64,000 nt of DNA from NCBI RefSeq assembly GCF_900113605.1, contig NZ_FOPY01000015.1, positions 1-64,000 on the forward strand, given 5' to 3'. A program made the position numbers and the translations under genes. Below are positions 36,344 to 44,057 of this stretch, piece after piece; the stretch's first letter is position 1; each line of letters begins with the position of its first letter. This DNA comes from Modicisalibacter xianhensis. Lineage in GTDB: Bacteria; Pseudomonadota; Gammaproteobacteria; Pseudomonadales; Halomonadaceae. The notes beneath the pieces were generated by a model. It ran no database searches. It saw only the letters and a list, made by a program, of their open reading frames with translations, and had not been told where the DNA came from.

Positions 36344-36964
36344 TTAGTGATGGTGGTGATGCGCGTGACCGCCACCGGACTCGTCGTCCTCGGGCTGGCC
36401 CGCGGGGTCACCGCCCGGCTCCAGCCCCGGCGGCATCGAGCCCTCCTCGGCGGCGCCGTAGCGTCCTCGGTGGCTGGAAAGCACGACCACACCGATCATG
36501 GTGGCGAGCAGCACGATCCCCGCCGACTCGAAGATCAGCATCGAATCGCCGAGCATCTCCTCACCCAATGAGTGCACCGGATCGAGCCCGGCTGGCAGCG
36601 GGTCGGCCGGAAAGCTCGAAAATAGCGCCATGGCCGCCAGGATCACGAAGGCCACGCCGCCAGCGACGATCGACAGGCGATGCTGGTGCACCATCATCAT
36701 CGGGTTGAGCCCAGCCGGGTTCATCATGAACATGACCATGAACAGCGCCATGACCATCATTTCCACCGCCATCATGAAGAACATCGCCACGCCCAGGTAT
36801 TCGGCGGCCAGCAGGATCATGATCGCGCCGACGGCAATGAACGACACCAGCAGGAAAAACGAGGCCCGCACCATCGAATCGGTACGAAATACCCGCCACC
36901 CTGCCACGACCGCCAGCACGGCGAGCAGCAGGAAAGCGATATCCACAGCGATTGAATGCTCCAT
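36344..36964 (-). CDS. nuoJ: NuoJ-like subunit with native poly-His tail
   Basis: This 206-residue protein has five predicted helices. The TM3 segment aligned with the flexible Tyr-x-Gly-Ala bulge of NuoJ reads 'FFMMAVEMMVMALFMVMFMM', so the glycine is lost and an extra Glu appears. This region is very methionine-rich. After the last helix a hydrophilic tail ends in 'GGGHAHHHHH', six histidines in all. AAGGAG fixes the start at 36964. NuoJ-type identity rests on position, length and 'AAEYLGVAMFF' similarity. Confidence 0.82.
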   Translation of the reverse strand: MEHSIAVDIAFLLLAVLAVVAGWRVFRTDSMVRASFFLLVSFIAVGAIMILLAAEYLGVAMFFMMAVEMMVMALFMVMFMMNPAGLNPMMMVHQHRLSIVAGGVAFVILAAMALFSSFPADPLPAGLDPVHSLGEEMLGDSMLIFESAGIVLLATMIGVVVLSSHRGRYGAAEEGSMPPGLEPGGDPAGQPEDDESGGGHAHHHHH

Positions 36965-36975
36965 GCCCGTCTCCT

Positions 36976-37896
36976 TCATGCCCACAGGGCCAGCACGCCA
37001 GCCCATATCAGATCGACGAACGACAGCGGCAGCAGCACCACCCACATCAGCGTGACGCAGCGCTCCGGCGCCACTCGGGGCAGCCGGTGCCCCAGCCACA
37101 GCAGCAGCGCCAGCACGGCCAAGGTCTTGAGCAGCACCCAGACCGGCCCGGGCAACCAAGGGCCCAGCCAGCCGCCGAGAAAGGCGGTGGCGGCAATCGC
37201 GCTGAACGCCACCAGCATGACCGCGCGGGCAAGCTCCCAGGCCAGCCGCGACGGGCCCGACACCTCGGCGGACGTGCCCCCGGCCAGGTCCGTCGAATCG
37301 GCCAGGTTGAGTGGCCCCCAGAAGGTCAGGCCCAGGCCGACGACCAGAAACAGCGGCAGGCCCAGCGGCTGGCGGATCACGTTCCACAGCGACTCCTGCG
37401 CCGTCACGACCTGGGTCCACTGCAGCGACTCGGCCGGCAGGGCCACGCCGATCAGCACGAACATGCTGATCAGGATGTAGGATAGGCCCAGTGCCACGTA
37501 GCGGTAGGCGCCGATCAACGGCAGCACGGCATTGGCCGACCAGCCCTGCAGGAAGATGACCACCGTGGCCAGCGCCTCGACGCTGCCCCACAGCACCACG
37601 CTGGTGACCAAGTCAGTGGCAATCAGTGTCGGCGACCAAGGCACCACTGCCAGGCCGACCGCCGCCAGCGCCAGGTAAAGCGCCGGAGACAGTCGCCAAG
37701 CCTGCCAGTCGGGCGCTTCGGTGGCATTGGCCTGCTGTGTCAACAACCAGGCGGCCCGTGACAGGGGCCCCAGCCAGACGTCTCCGGCCATTGCGCCAGT
37801 GGGCGTGGCAACGAGCCGATCCAGCACGGCGACCACGTACGGCCCCAGCACCAGCACGACTGTCACCATGAGCAGTGAGGCAAGGGATTCGATCAT
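36976..37896 (-). CDS. nuoH: NuoH-like subunit, divergent
   Basis: This 306-residue membrane protein has about eight helices. NuoH features are recognisable but eroded: 'GWSANAVLPLIGAYRYVALGLSYIL' corresponds to the NuoH 'GW..N..YALLGA.R' stretch, and 'DLAGGTSAEVSGPSRLAWELA' to the quinone-chamber loop that normally contains 'PEAEQELVxGxxxEYSG'. The N-terminal 'ER..GR.Q.R.GPN' loop and the acidic cluster are missing. The quinone entry channel is therefore probably not functional as in complex I. It overlaps the BD fusion gene by 4 nt. Confidence 0.82.
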   Translation of the reverse strand: MIESLASLLMVTVVLVLGPYVVAVLDRLVATPTGAMAGDVWLGPLSRAAWLLTQQANATEAPDWQAWRLSPALYLALAAVGLAVVPWSPTLIATDLVTSVVLWGSVEALATVVIFLQGWSANAVLPLIGAYRYVALGLSYILISMFVLIGVALPAESLQWTQVVTAQESLWNVIRQPLGLPLFLVVGLGLTFWGPLNLADSTDLAGGTSAEVSGPSRLAWELARAVMLVAFSAIAATAFLGGWLGPWLPGPVWVLLKTLAVLALLLWLGHRLPRVAPERCVTLMWVVLLPLSFVDLIWAGVLALWA

Positions 37897-39161
37897 GCGC
37901 TTGCCTCCCTTGGCGCATCAGCGACTGCGCGGAGATCCAGGCTGGCAATCAGCGTCATCGCTTCATCCCACTCCAGGCCGGGCAGTACCTCGTCGAGCAG
38001 GGCGCTGCCATCCGCGGGCCGTTCATCGGCCCACGGGCCACGTGGCGTCTCGACTGCGCCGGTGTTGGCAGTGTGCAGGTTGTCGCGCTCGGCCTGGCGG
38101 GCCAGTTGCAAGGACTGTTTGATCTCCCCCAGCCACTGCTCCCAGCGGGCGCGTGTCGTACCGGCAGTGCGATATTGCGGCCGGAAGCCCAGCGACTGAT
38201 AGCTGGCGTCGTTGGTTCGCAAGTCCACCTCCAGCCCCGCAGCCCGCGCCGCCGGCCCGCCGAGATGCGATGCCAGCTCGCCATCGAGCTGAACACCGTC
38301 CATCGCAGCCAAGCGAAAGATGCCGCTGCGCATCAGCTGGCGACGCAGCCCGTCCAGCCGTGAAGATGACGTGAGTCGCTGGGACAGGCTCACTGCCTGA
38401 TGGGCGACATGCTCGAGTCCGGCCAGGTGCAGCGCCCGATAGAGCTGCACCAGATGGTGCCGTGCGCGGGCCAACTCGAGGTCGGCAATCGACACCGGAT
38501 GCTGCCGCGCGGCATGGAAGATCGGATCGAGCCGCTGTGGCAACGCCGCGTGCCGGGTCTCCCACGATTGGATGACATCGCCCTGCAGGGTGACTTCTGC
38601 GCATAGCCCGGCGGGCAGCAGCGGAAAAAACGGGCCAAGCCGAAAGGTCAGCGAGTCCAGCGTCAGGCCGTCGCGCAGATCGTTCTGCATGTTCATGGCC
38701 ATGGGCCGGCCATAGGGATTGCCGCCCATCATGCCCTCGCCACCATGACCATCGTCACCTAATCCCTTCCAGGGATTGGGCGGCTCGTCCGGCAGCAGGC
38801 GCGGGGCGCTCTCGCGCTGACCCAGCATCAGTTCACGGTGGGTGCGCACCAATGTCTCGATCAGTTGGTCATCTCGCGCGATCTGGACCGGCGCGCCCAG
38901 TGCCACGATGGGCGCGCCACGCAACCACACGGCGGCAAACGGGGCAGGCAACTGGTCATGCAGCCGTCGCAGGCCGTCACGTAGCGCAGCCGGAATCTCG
39001 CCGATCACCAGCAGCACGCTGGCATGGCGTGGCGAGTCGACCAGTTCGACCTGCGACGACAGCGCAAGCCTCGCCAACAGGGCATCGTCGTGCCATCCCC
39101 AGACGGGAAACACCGGCACACGCGAGCGCGCCGCCAACTGCCGTAGCCAGCTCACTGCCAT
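37893..39161 (-). CDS. Cysteine-less NuoB-NuoD-like fusion protein
   Basis: This 422-residue protein seems to fuse a NuoB-like domain (about 10-115, 'SPRHASVLLVIGEIPAALRD' and 'LRRLHDQLPAPFAAVWLRGAP') to a NuoD-like domain (about 160-415, 'GPAARAAGLEVDLR', 'YQSLGFRPQY', 'WEQWLGEIKQSLQLARQA'). The four NuoB cysteines that hold cluster N2 are absent; the only cysteine in the chain is C187. At 176-185 the quinone-site motif 'GPQHPATHG' reads GPFFPLLPAG, losing both histidines. A Gly/Met/His-rich linker (about 133-160) joins the halves. No NuoC domain is seen. A redox role is very unlikely; it may be a structural or regulatory cap on the membrane arm. Confidence 0.78.
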   Translation of the reverse strand: MAVSWLRQLAARSRVPVFPVWGWHDDALLARLALSSQVELVDSPRHASVLLVIGEIPAALRDGLRRLHDQLPAPFAAVWLRGAPIVALGAPVQIARDDQLIETLVRTHRELMLGQRESAPRLLPDEPPNPWKGLGDDGHGGEGMMGGNPYGRPMAMNMQNDLRDGLTLDSLTFRLGPFFPLLPAGLCAEVTLQGDVIQSWETRHAALPQRLDPIFHAARQHPVSIADLELARARHHLVQLYRALHLAGLEHVAHQAVSLSQRLTSSSRLDGLRRQLMRSGIFRLAAMDGVQLDGELASHLGGPAARAAGLEVDLRTNDASYQSLGFRPQYRTAGTTRARWEQWLGEIKQSLQLARQAERDNLHTANTGAVETPRGPWADERPADGSALLDEVLPGLEWDEAMTLIASLDLRAVADAPREASA

Positions 39162-39499
39162 CGGAACACCCCTTCACGCCAGGCGTAGACGATGCCCACC
39201 GACAGGATGGCTAGGAACATGCCCATCTCCATCACCGCCATCATGCCCTTCTCGACGAAAACCACCGCCCACGGATACATGAACATCATCTCCATCTCGA
39301 AAGCGATGAGCAGCAGCGTCATGGGGTAGTAGCGAATGTGGTAGCGGTTCCAGGCATGCGTATCGGGCGTGCCGCCGCCCAGAAACGGGGCACGCTGGGA
39401 ATAGGGTGGAATAGGCTGATGGCGCTGGGGCAGCCACTGGATCAGCAATCCAGCGCCCAGGGCCAGTGACAGGATGATGACGAGGGTCAGCAGCTCCAT
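39152..39499 (-). CDS. nuoA: NuoA-like subunit
   Basis: This 115-residue protein has three helices and the NuoA patterns 'NRYHIRYYPMTLLLIAFEME' and 'MYPWAVVF', ending 'YAWREGVFRW'. In NuoA the TM2 acids lie in F-D-x-E; here the motif is FEME, a conservative Asp-to-Glu change. It is the first gene of the complex I-like operon and overlaps the next gene by 10 nt. 91 nt separate it from the copper-storage gene upstream on the same strand. Confidence 0.88.
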   Translation of the reverse strand: MELLTLVIILSLALGAGLLIQWLPQRHQPIPPYSQRAPFLGGGTPDTHAWNRYHIRYYPMTLLLIAFEMEMMFMYPWAVVFVEKGMMAVMEMGMFLAILSVGIVYAWREGVFRWQ

Positions 39500-39590
39500 T
39501 GCGCCTCTCGTTGGCCAGGTCCGTCGAATTCGCGTTTCACGTCACGACACGGACCGGCAGCGACGTATTGCTGCCAGTCCTGTTCACCAT

Positions 39591-39923
39591 TCATGCGTTG
39601 GCAATCGCCTCGCATTCCTCGGCGCTGCGCTTGCAGGCCTCGGCGCACTGCTGACAATGCGCCATCTCGTGCTGGCGGCACTCGGCCTCGCACTTGCGGC
39701 AGAGTTCGGCACACAGCCGGCAGACTTCCTTCACATAGTCGCTGTTCTGAGCCATGAACGACGCGGCAAGGCGGCAGATCTGGGCGCATTGCATATCAAG
39801 CCGCACGCACTCGGCCATCATCTTGACGTCGTCTTCCTGAAGGCAGGACACCGCACAGTAATCGCAGTAGGTCGCGCATTCGTTGCAGGCATCGATACAA
39901 GACTTGAACTTCTCGAGATCCAT
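39591..39923 (-). CDS. csp: Csp3-like four-helix-bundle copper-storage protein
   Basis: This 110-residue protein has 18 cysteines, most spaced as CxxxC or CxxC along four helices ('CIDACNECATYCDYCAVSC', then 'CRLCAELCRKCEAEC'), plus a few His and Met. This is the DUF326/Csp family, whose members bind many Cu(I) ions inside the bundle. There is no signal peptide, so it resembles the cytosolic Csp3 rather than exported Csp1. AAGGAGG precedes the ATG. It points the same way as nuoA, and the copper-resistance operon starts about 7 kb away. Confidence 0.9.
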   Translation of the reverse strand: MDLEKFKSCIDACNECATYCDYCAVSCLQEDDVKMMAECVRLDMQCAQICRLAASFMAQNSDYVKEVCRLCAELCRKCEAECRQHEMAHCQQCAEACKRSAEECEAIANA

Positions 39924-40081
39924 CTCGCCTTCCTCCTTCCTTCGTCCTGGGTCATCGGTAATTGCGAGCCACCAGCCACCGGAGCGCGGCAGGCCGCCCT
40001 ATCAAGGTGTAGTCACGATAGTTGGGCGAGGCAAGCTATGTCCGGGACCCAGGTTGGGTGCCTGCCGAGTTGCCAATATCC

Positions 40082-40095
40082 TTGATGCGGATCAA
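40082..40095 (+). promoter_or_regulatory. Perfect FNR/ANR box upstream of adhP
   Basis: TTGATGCGGATCAA matches the FNR/ANR consensus TTGAT-N4-ATCAA at every fixed position. GATAAG at 40115-40120 could be the -10, which puts the box centre near -41.5, the class II activator position, with the transcript starting near 40130. Low-oxygen induction of adhP is therefore likely. The divergent csp gene is 159 bp away and is less likely to be the target. Confidence 0.75.
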
Positions 40096-40183
40096 TGCCC
40101 GCTTTTGCGTAACCGATAAGCTCAGGAGCCAACGCAGGATATCGGCAATCGGTAGTGTGAGCTGGCAGCTCGGGAGTCAAGCA

Positions 40184-41212
40184 ATGGACAAGACGATGAA
40201 AGCGGCTGTGGTGCGTGCCTTCAAGGAGCCATTGGCCATCGAGGAGGTGACGGTACCACGGCCCGGCCCGGGCGAGGTGCTGGTCAAGATTGCCGCCTCC
40301 GGGGTCTGTCATACCGACCTGCACGCGGCGCATGGCGACTGGCCGGTGAAGCCGCAACCGCCCTTCATCCCCGGTCATGAAGGTGTCGGCCATGTGGTGG
40401 CGCTGGGCGCCGGTGTCACGCACGTCAAGGAAGGCGACCGGGTCGGCATTCCCTGGCTGTACTCCGCATGTGGCCATTGCGAACACTGTCTGGGCGGCTG
40501 GGAAACCCTGTGCGAATCGCAGCAGAATACCGGCTACTCGGTCAATGGCGGCTTCGCCGAATACACCCTGGCCAAGGCCGATTATGTCGGCCGCCTGCCG
40601 GACAATGTCGGTTTCATCGACATCGCGCCGGTGCTGTGCGCCGGCGTCACCGTCTACAAGGGCCTGAAGGTGACGGACACCCGCCCCGGCCAATGGGTGG
40701 TAATTTCCGGCATCGGCGGGCTGGGCCACATGGCCGTGCAGTATGCCAAGGCCATGGGCCTGAACGTGGCGGCAGTGGACATTGACGACAGCAAGCTGGC
40801 CCTGGCCAGGCAACTCGGTGCGAGCCTGACCGTCAACGCACGGCAGACCGATCCGGCAGCCTATATCAAGGAAGCCATCGGCGGGGCGCACGGCGTACTG
40901 GTGACCGCCGTCTCGCCCAAGGCGTTCGAGCAGTCACTGGGCATGGTGCGTCGTGGCGGCACCGTGTCGCTCAACGGCCTGCCGCCCGGCGATTTCCCGT
41001 TACCGATCTTCGACATGGTACTCAACGGCATCACGGTACGCGGCTCCATCGTCGGCACCCGGCTGGACCTGCAGGAGGCCCTGGACTTCGCCGGTGAAGG
41101 CAAGGTCAAGGCCACCGTATCGAGCGAGCCGCTGGAAAACATCAACAGTATTTTCGAACGCCTGCATCAGGGCCAGATCGAGGGGCGTGTCGTACTCGAC
41201 ATGGCAGGCTAG
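40184..41212 (+). CDS. adhP: Zinc-dependent alcohol dehydrogenase, AdhP type
   Basis: This 342-residue medium-chain dehydrogenase has the catalytic zinc residues in '[14 protein letters not shown]' and 'GHEGVGHV', the structural zinc lobe '[15 protein letters not shown]' (about 96-110), and the NAD(H)-binding '[14 protein letters not shown]' (about 170). It is very like E. coli AdhP and Pseudomonas AdhA and should interconvert ethanol and acetaldehyde in the cytoplasm. I chose ATG 40184 behind GGGAG. A class II FNR-type promoter precedes it. It converges with copS, 21 nt apart. Confidence 0.93.
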   Translation: MDKTMKAAVVRAFKEPLAIEEVTVPRPGPGEVLVKIAASGVCHTDLHAAHGDWPVKPQPPFIPGHEGVGHVVALGAGVTHVKEGDRVGIPWLYSACGHCEHCLGGWETLCESQQNTGYSVNGGFAEYTLAKADYVGRLPDNVGFIDIAPVLCAGVTVYKGLKVTDTRPGQWVVISGIGGLGHMAVQYAKAMGLNVAAVDIDDSKLALARQLGASLTVNARQTDPAAYIKEAIGGAHGVLVTAVSPKAFEQSLGMVRRGGTVSLNGLPPGDFPLPIFDMVLNGITVRGSIVGTRLDLQEALDFAGEGKVKATVSSEPLENINSIFERLHQGQIEGRVVLDMAG

Positions 41213-41233
41213 CCGGGGCGCCTGGCCTGCCGG

Positions 41234-42571
41234 TCAGGCGCTCGCTGCATTTCCGATTAGCCGGGGCAGATGAATGCGTACCTTCAGCCCACCCTCTGGG
41301 GCTCGCGAGAACGTCACATTGCCGTGATACTGCTCGACGAGCTGCAGAAGAATGGCCAGACCCAGGCCATGACCAGGCGTGCTTTCATCCAGGCGGCGCC
41401 CGCGCTGGCCAAGCAGAACCAGGGCGTGTTCGTCCACGCCTGGCCCATCGTCGCTGACCTCGACCAGTAACCCCTCCTCATCCGAGAGCCGGCAGGTCAC
41501 CTGACTGCCGGCCCATTTGCCGGCATTGTCGAGCACAATCCCCAGCATCTCGTTCAGGTCCTGACGCTCCACCGCTACCTGGGTATCCTCGGCCAGCGCC
41601 GATGCCAGGGTGAACCGTTTCTCGGGATACAGCGTCTGGACCAGATCGCAGAGGGTCTTCGCAGCAGGCAGGACCTCCGAACACTGGCCTCCCAGTGGCC
41701 CAGCGAAACGCGCCCGCCTCAGCTCCGAGGCAAGCTGTCCCTGCATGGTTTCCAGGCGTTCCAGCATGCGTTGACGACGCTGGTCGTCGATCGGTCGGCG
41801 ACCGCGCAGGACCTGCGTGACAGCCGCCAATGGTGTCTGCAGGGTATGCGACAGGTTGGCTGCGCCTTCGCGGGAGCGCTGCAGGCGCCGCTGCATCTCC
41901 TCGAGAAAGTGGTTGAGCTGGGTCAGCAGGCCATCCAGTTCGGAGGGGGCATCGAGGTCGAGCCGCTCGCGTTGCCCTGCCTGAAGCTCCGCCAGTTGCC
42001 GACGCAGGCGCGCCAGTGGCCGCAGGCTACGATTGACCGCTAGCAGGTTCATTAGAATCAGCAACAGCAGCACGAGGCCGGCTATCCCTCCTACCCACCA
42101 GTGCAGGGCATGCAGCCCGGCCTCGACCTGGGCAAAGTCCTCACCGATCAGCAACACACCGGGGCGTCCCTCTAACATCAGCGCTTGCCGATAAACCAGC
42201 AAATGCCGCCCCTGCGAATGCACCTCGAAGACGCCGGGCTCCGATGTCTCGAGAAAAGGCTCGAGGGTTGTCAGCCAGTTGGGGCTGGAAGCGAACACTT
42301 CATCGCCGATCCGTAGGACATACAGGTGGTGAAAGACATTGGCAGTCAGTTCGCCCGGCTCGAGCCATTGCCCGGATGGGCCACCGGATTGCTGTAGCCT
42401 GTCGATGGTGTAATGCGCCTCCTGGCGCAGCCGGTCACCCAGGAAGTCACGGGCCAGGCTGCCCAGCAGGACACCGTGCAGCAGCCAGGTCACGCCGACA
42501 CCGACCAGCGCTACCAGGCCCAGGCGTGTCAGCAACCGTACCCGCAGGCTGCGCGAATCAATGCGAAGCAA
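41234..42571 (-). CDS. copS: Sensor histidine kinase of copper-type system
   Basis: This sensor of about 445 residues has TM1 (about 13-33), a periplasmic domain, TM2 (about 145-165), HAMP, a HisKA with H242 in 'LSHTLQTPLAA' (a PhoQ-type box), and an HATPase with 'DNAGKWAG', 'DDGPGVDEHAL' and 'GHGLGLAI'. I propose the TTG at 42571 as start: AAGGA lies 7 nt upstream and the chain begins just before TM1, overlapping copR by 14 nt. The longer frame to 42670 would read through copR. Cotranscription with copA and copB suggests it senses periplasmic copper; no obvious His/Met cluster is seen in its sensor domain. Confidence 0.78.
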   Translation of the reverse strand: MLRIDSRSLRVRLLTRLGLVALVGVGVTWLLHGVLLGSLARDFLGDRLRQEAHYTIDRLQQSGGPSGQWLEPGELTANVFHHLYVLRIGDEVFASSPNWLTTLEPFLETSEPGVFEVHSQGRHLLVYRQALMLEGRPGVLLIGEDFAQVEAGLHALHWWVGGIAGLVLLLLILMNLLAVNRSLRPLARLRRQLAELQAGQRERLDLDAPSELDGLLTQLNHFLEEMQRRLQRSREGAANLSHTLQTPLAAVTQVLRGRRPIDDQRRQRMLERLETMQGQLASELRRARFAGPLGGQCSEVLPAAKTLCDLVQTLYPEKRFTLASALAEDTQVAVERQDLNEMLGIVLDNAGKWAGSQVTCRLSDEEGLLVEVSDDGPGVDEHALVLLGQRGRRLDESTPGHGLGLAILLQLVEQYHGNVTFSRAPEGGLKVRIHLPRLIGNAASA

Positions 42572-43226
42572 AGAGGTATCCTTGTCCTCGACGTGTCTGG
42601 ATACGCGCCTTGCCGACCAAACGGCGCAACCTGCCGACGTATACCTCGACCAGGTTGGGCGCCGCCGCATCCTGGTCGAGGGTGTAGAGCTGCTCGAGCA
42701 ACTGGGCCTTGGACAATACCCGGTCGGGATGATGCATCAGATAGCGCAGCAGGCAGAATTCCGTCGCCGTCAGCACTTGCCAGTCGCCCTCGCTACCACG
42801 CCTGACCTGATGGGTCTGCTCGTCGAGTACGACATCGGCAACGCTCAGCATGGCTGTCGGGCTACCGGTGCCACGCCGAAGCAGGGCATGCAGCCGAGCC
42901 AGCAGCTCGGCCTCATGGTAGGGCTTGGTCAGGTAATCGTCCGCGCCCCGGCGCAGACCGACGACCTTGTCTTCCCAACTGTCCCGCGCCGTGAGGACAA
43001 GAATCGGCAGGCGATACCCCGCCTGGCGCCAGTGTTGCAGCAGATCGAGCCCCGAGCCATCGGGCAGCCCCAGATCGAGTACCGCCAGCGCATAGGCTTC
43101 GCTGCCGATCAGGGCATCGGCGTCAATGGCCCGGCCCGCCACATCGACCCGGTAGCCCTCGTCTTCCAGCGCTTCGGCGAGGCTTTCCGCCAGCAGGTCA
43201 TCGTCTTCCACGAGTAACAGGCGCAT
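42558..43226 (-). CDS. copR: OmpR-family response regulator of copper-type system
   Basis: This 222-residue regulator has a receiver domain (phospho-site D51 in 'AVLDLGLPDGSG', KP switch at 'YLTKPY') and a winged helix (about 125-218, 'LMHHPDRVLSKAQLLEQL', 'VEVYVGRLRRLVGK'). I chose ATG 43226; a GTG six nt upstream is also possible. It is the fourth gene of the cop operon and overlaps copS. A CTGAAA-N5-CTGAAA repeat in front of copA is a candidate binding site. Confidence 0.85.
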   Translation of the reverse strand: MRLLLVEDDDLLAESLAEALEDEGYRVDVAGRAIDADALIGSEAYALAVLDLGLPDGSGLDLLQHWRQAGYRLPILVLTARDSWEDKVVGLRRGADDYLTKPYHEAELLARLHALLRRGTGSPTAMLSVADVVLDEQTHQVRRGSEGDWQVLTATEFCLLRYLMHHPDRVLSKAQLLEQLYTLDQDAAAPNLVEVYVGRLRRLVGKARIQTRRGQGYLFASH

Positions 43227-43244
43227 AGGCACCCCACGTCATGC

Positions 43245-44003
43245 TCAGTGCGTATGCCCATCGGCATAATGATCGTCTTCCTGCGCTGACGCCACCGTTG
43301 ACTGCGCGCTCGGCGATGACGACTCCGGGGCAGACGATGCCGAGGCCGCCTTTGCCTCGCCATTGTCGTCATGATGGCCCGGCTGGGCAGTATCGCCATG
43401 CGCTTCCTCGCCTTGGGCATGATGCCCCTGGGAGGAGTCCTGCATCATGGCACTCATGTCACCGTGGTTGTGATCGTGCCCATCGTCCTGGGGCGCATTG
43501 CCATCCTGGGTCTCCATGAGCGCAAAATACTGCGACTCGGAGAGCTCGGGCAGCCGCTGCAAGAAGGCTACCATTTCCCAGAGTTCCTGATCGGCGTGTG
43601 TTTCCCCCCAGGCGGGCATGCCCGACATCTTGATGCCGTGCTTGACGATCCAGAACTGCTCGGCGGGCGCCCAGTGCCCACCCTCGGCCAGAACCGGCGG
43701 CTGGGGGTTGAGCCCTTGGCGAAGCACCGTACTTTCCAGCCCAGGACGCAAATGACAGCTCACGCACATCTGCTGATAGGCGCGGGCTCCCTGGGTCACC
43801 ATCCGCTCGTCATCGAGGTCGGGCACATCGATACCCTCGGCATGTTCCTCGACGGAGTTGTGCATGGTCTTGTGGAAGGTCCATTCCACCCAAGCCGTGT
43901 GGGCATCACTGGCTGCCACGTTATAGGCTCCGCTATAGATATAAGCGATGCCACCCAGCGCCAACAGCAGCAGCGCCAGTACCGCTCCCAATAGAATCCT
44001 CAT
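43245..44003 (-). CDS. Membrane-anchored cytochrome c with His-rich tail
   Basis: This 252-residue protein has an N-terminal signal/anchor helix (about 4-24), then a class I cytochrome c domain (about 60-155) with haem motif 'CVSCH' and a likely Met ligand in 'GIKMSGMPAWG'. The C-terminal 85 residues are disordered, acidic and rich in His ('DDGHDHNHGDM', 'GHHAQGEEAHGD', 'YADGHTH'), so may bind copper. It sits between copB and copR, so may accept electrons from the CopA multicopper oxidase reaction or from Cu(I). Its exact partner is unknown. Confidence 0.85.
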   Translation of the reverse strand: MRILLGAVLALLLLALGGIAYIYSGAYNVAASDAHTAWVEWTFHKTMHNSVEEHAEGIDVPDLDDERMVTQGARAYQQMCVSCHLRPGLESTVLRQGLNPQPPVLAEGGHWAPAEQFWIVKHGIKMSGMPAWGETHADQELWEMVAFLQRLPELSESQYFALMETQDGNAPQDDGHDHNHGDMSAMMQDSSQGHHAQGEEAHGDTAQPGHHDDNGEAKAASASSAPESSSPSAQSTVASAQEDDHYADGHTH

Positions 44004-44057
44004 TCAAGCCTCCGTCATTGTGTCCTTTGTCAGGCTCAGGCTGCCATGTCGCTAAAC

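Noticed and set aside
31279-39499. Respiratory NADH dehydrogenase (complex I)
   Set aside because: The NADH, flavin and iron-sulfur subunits are missing, and the NuoB/NuoD-like part has no cluster cysteines or quinone-site histidines.
41218-41241. Terminator between adhP and copS
   Set aside because: GCGCCTG/CAGGCGC can pair, but there is no U-rich tail on either strand and it overlaps the copS stop.
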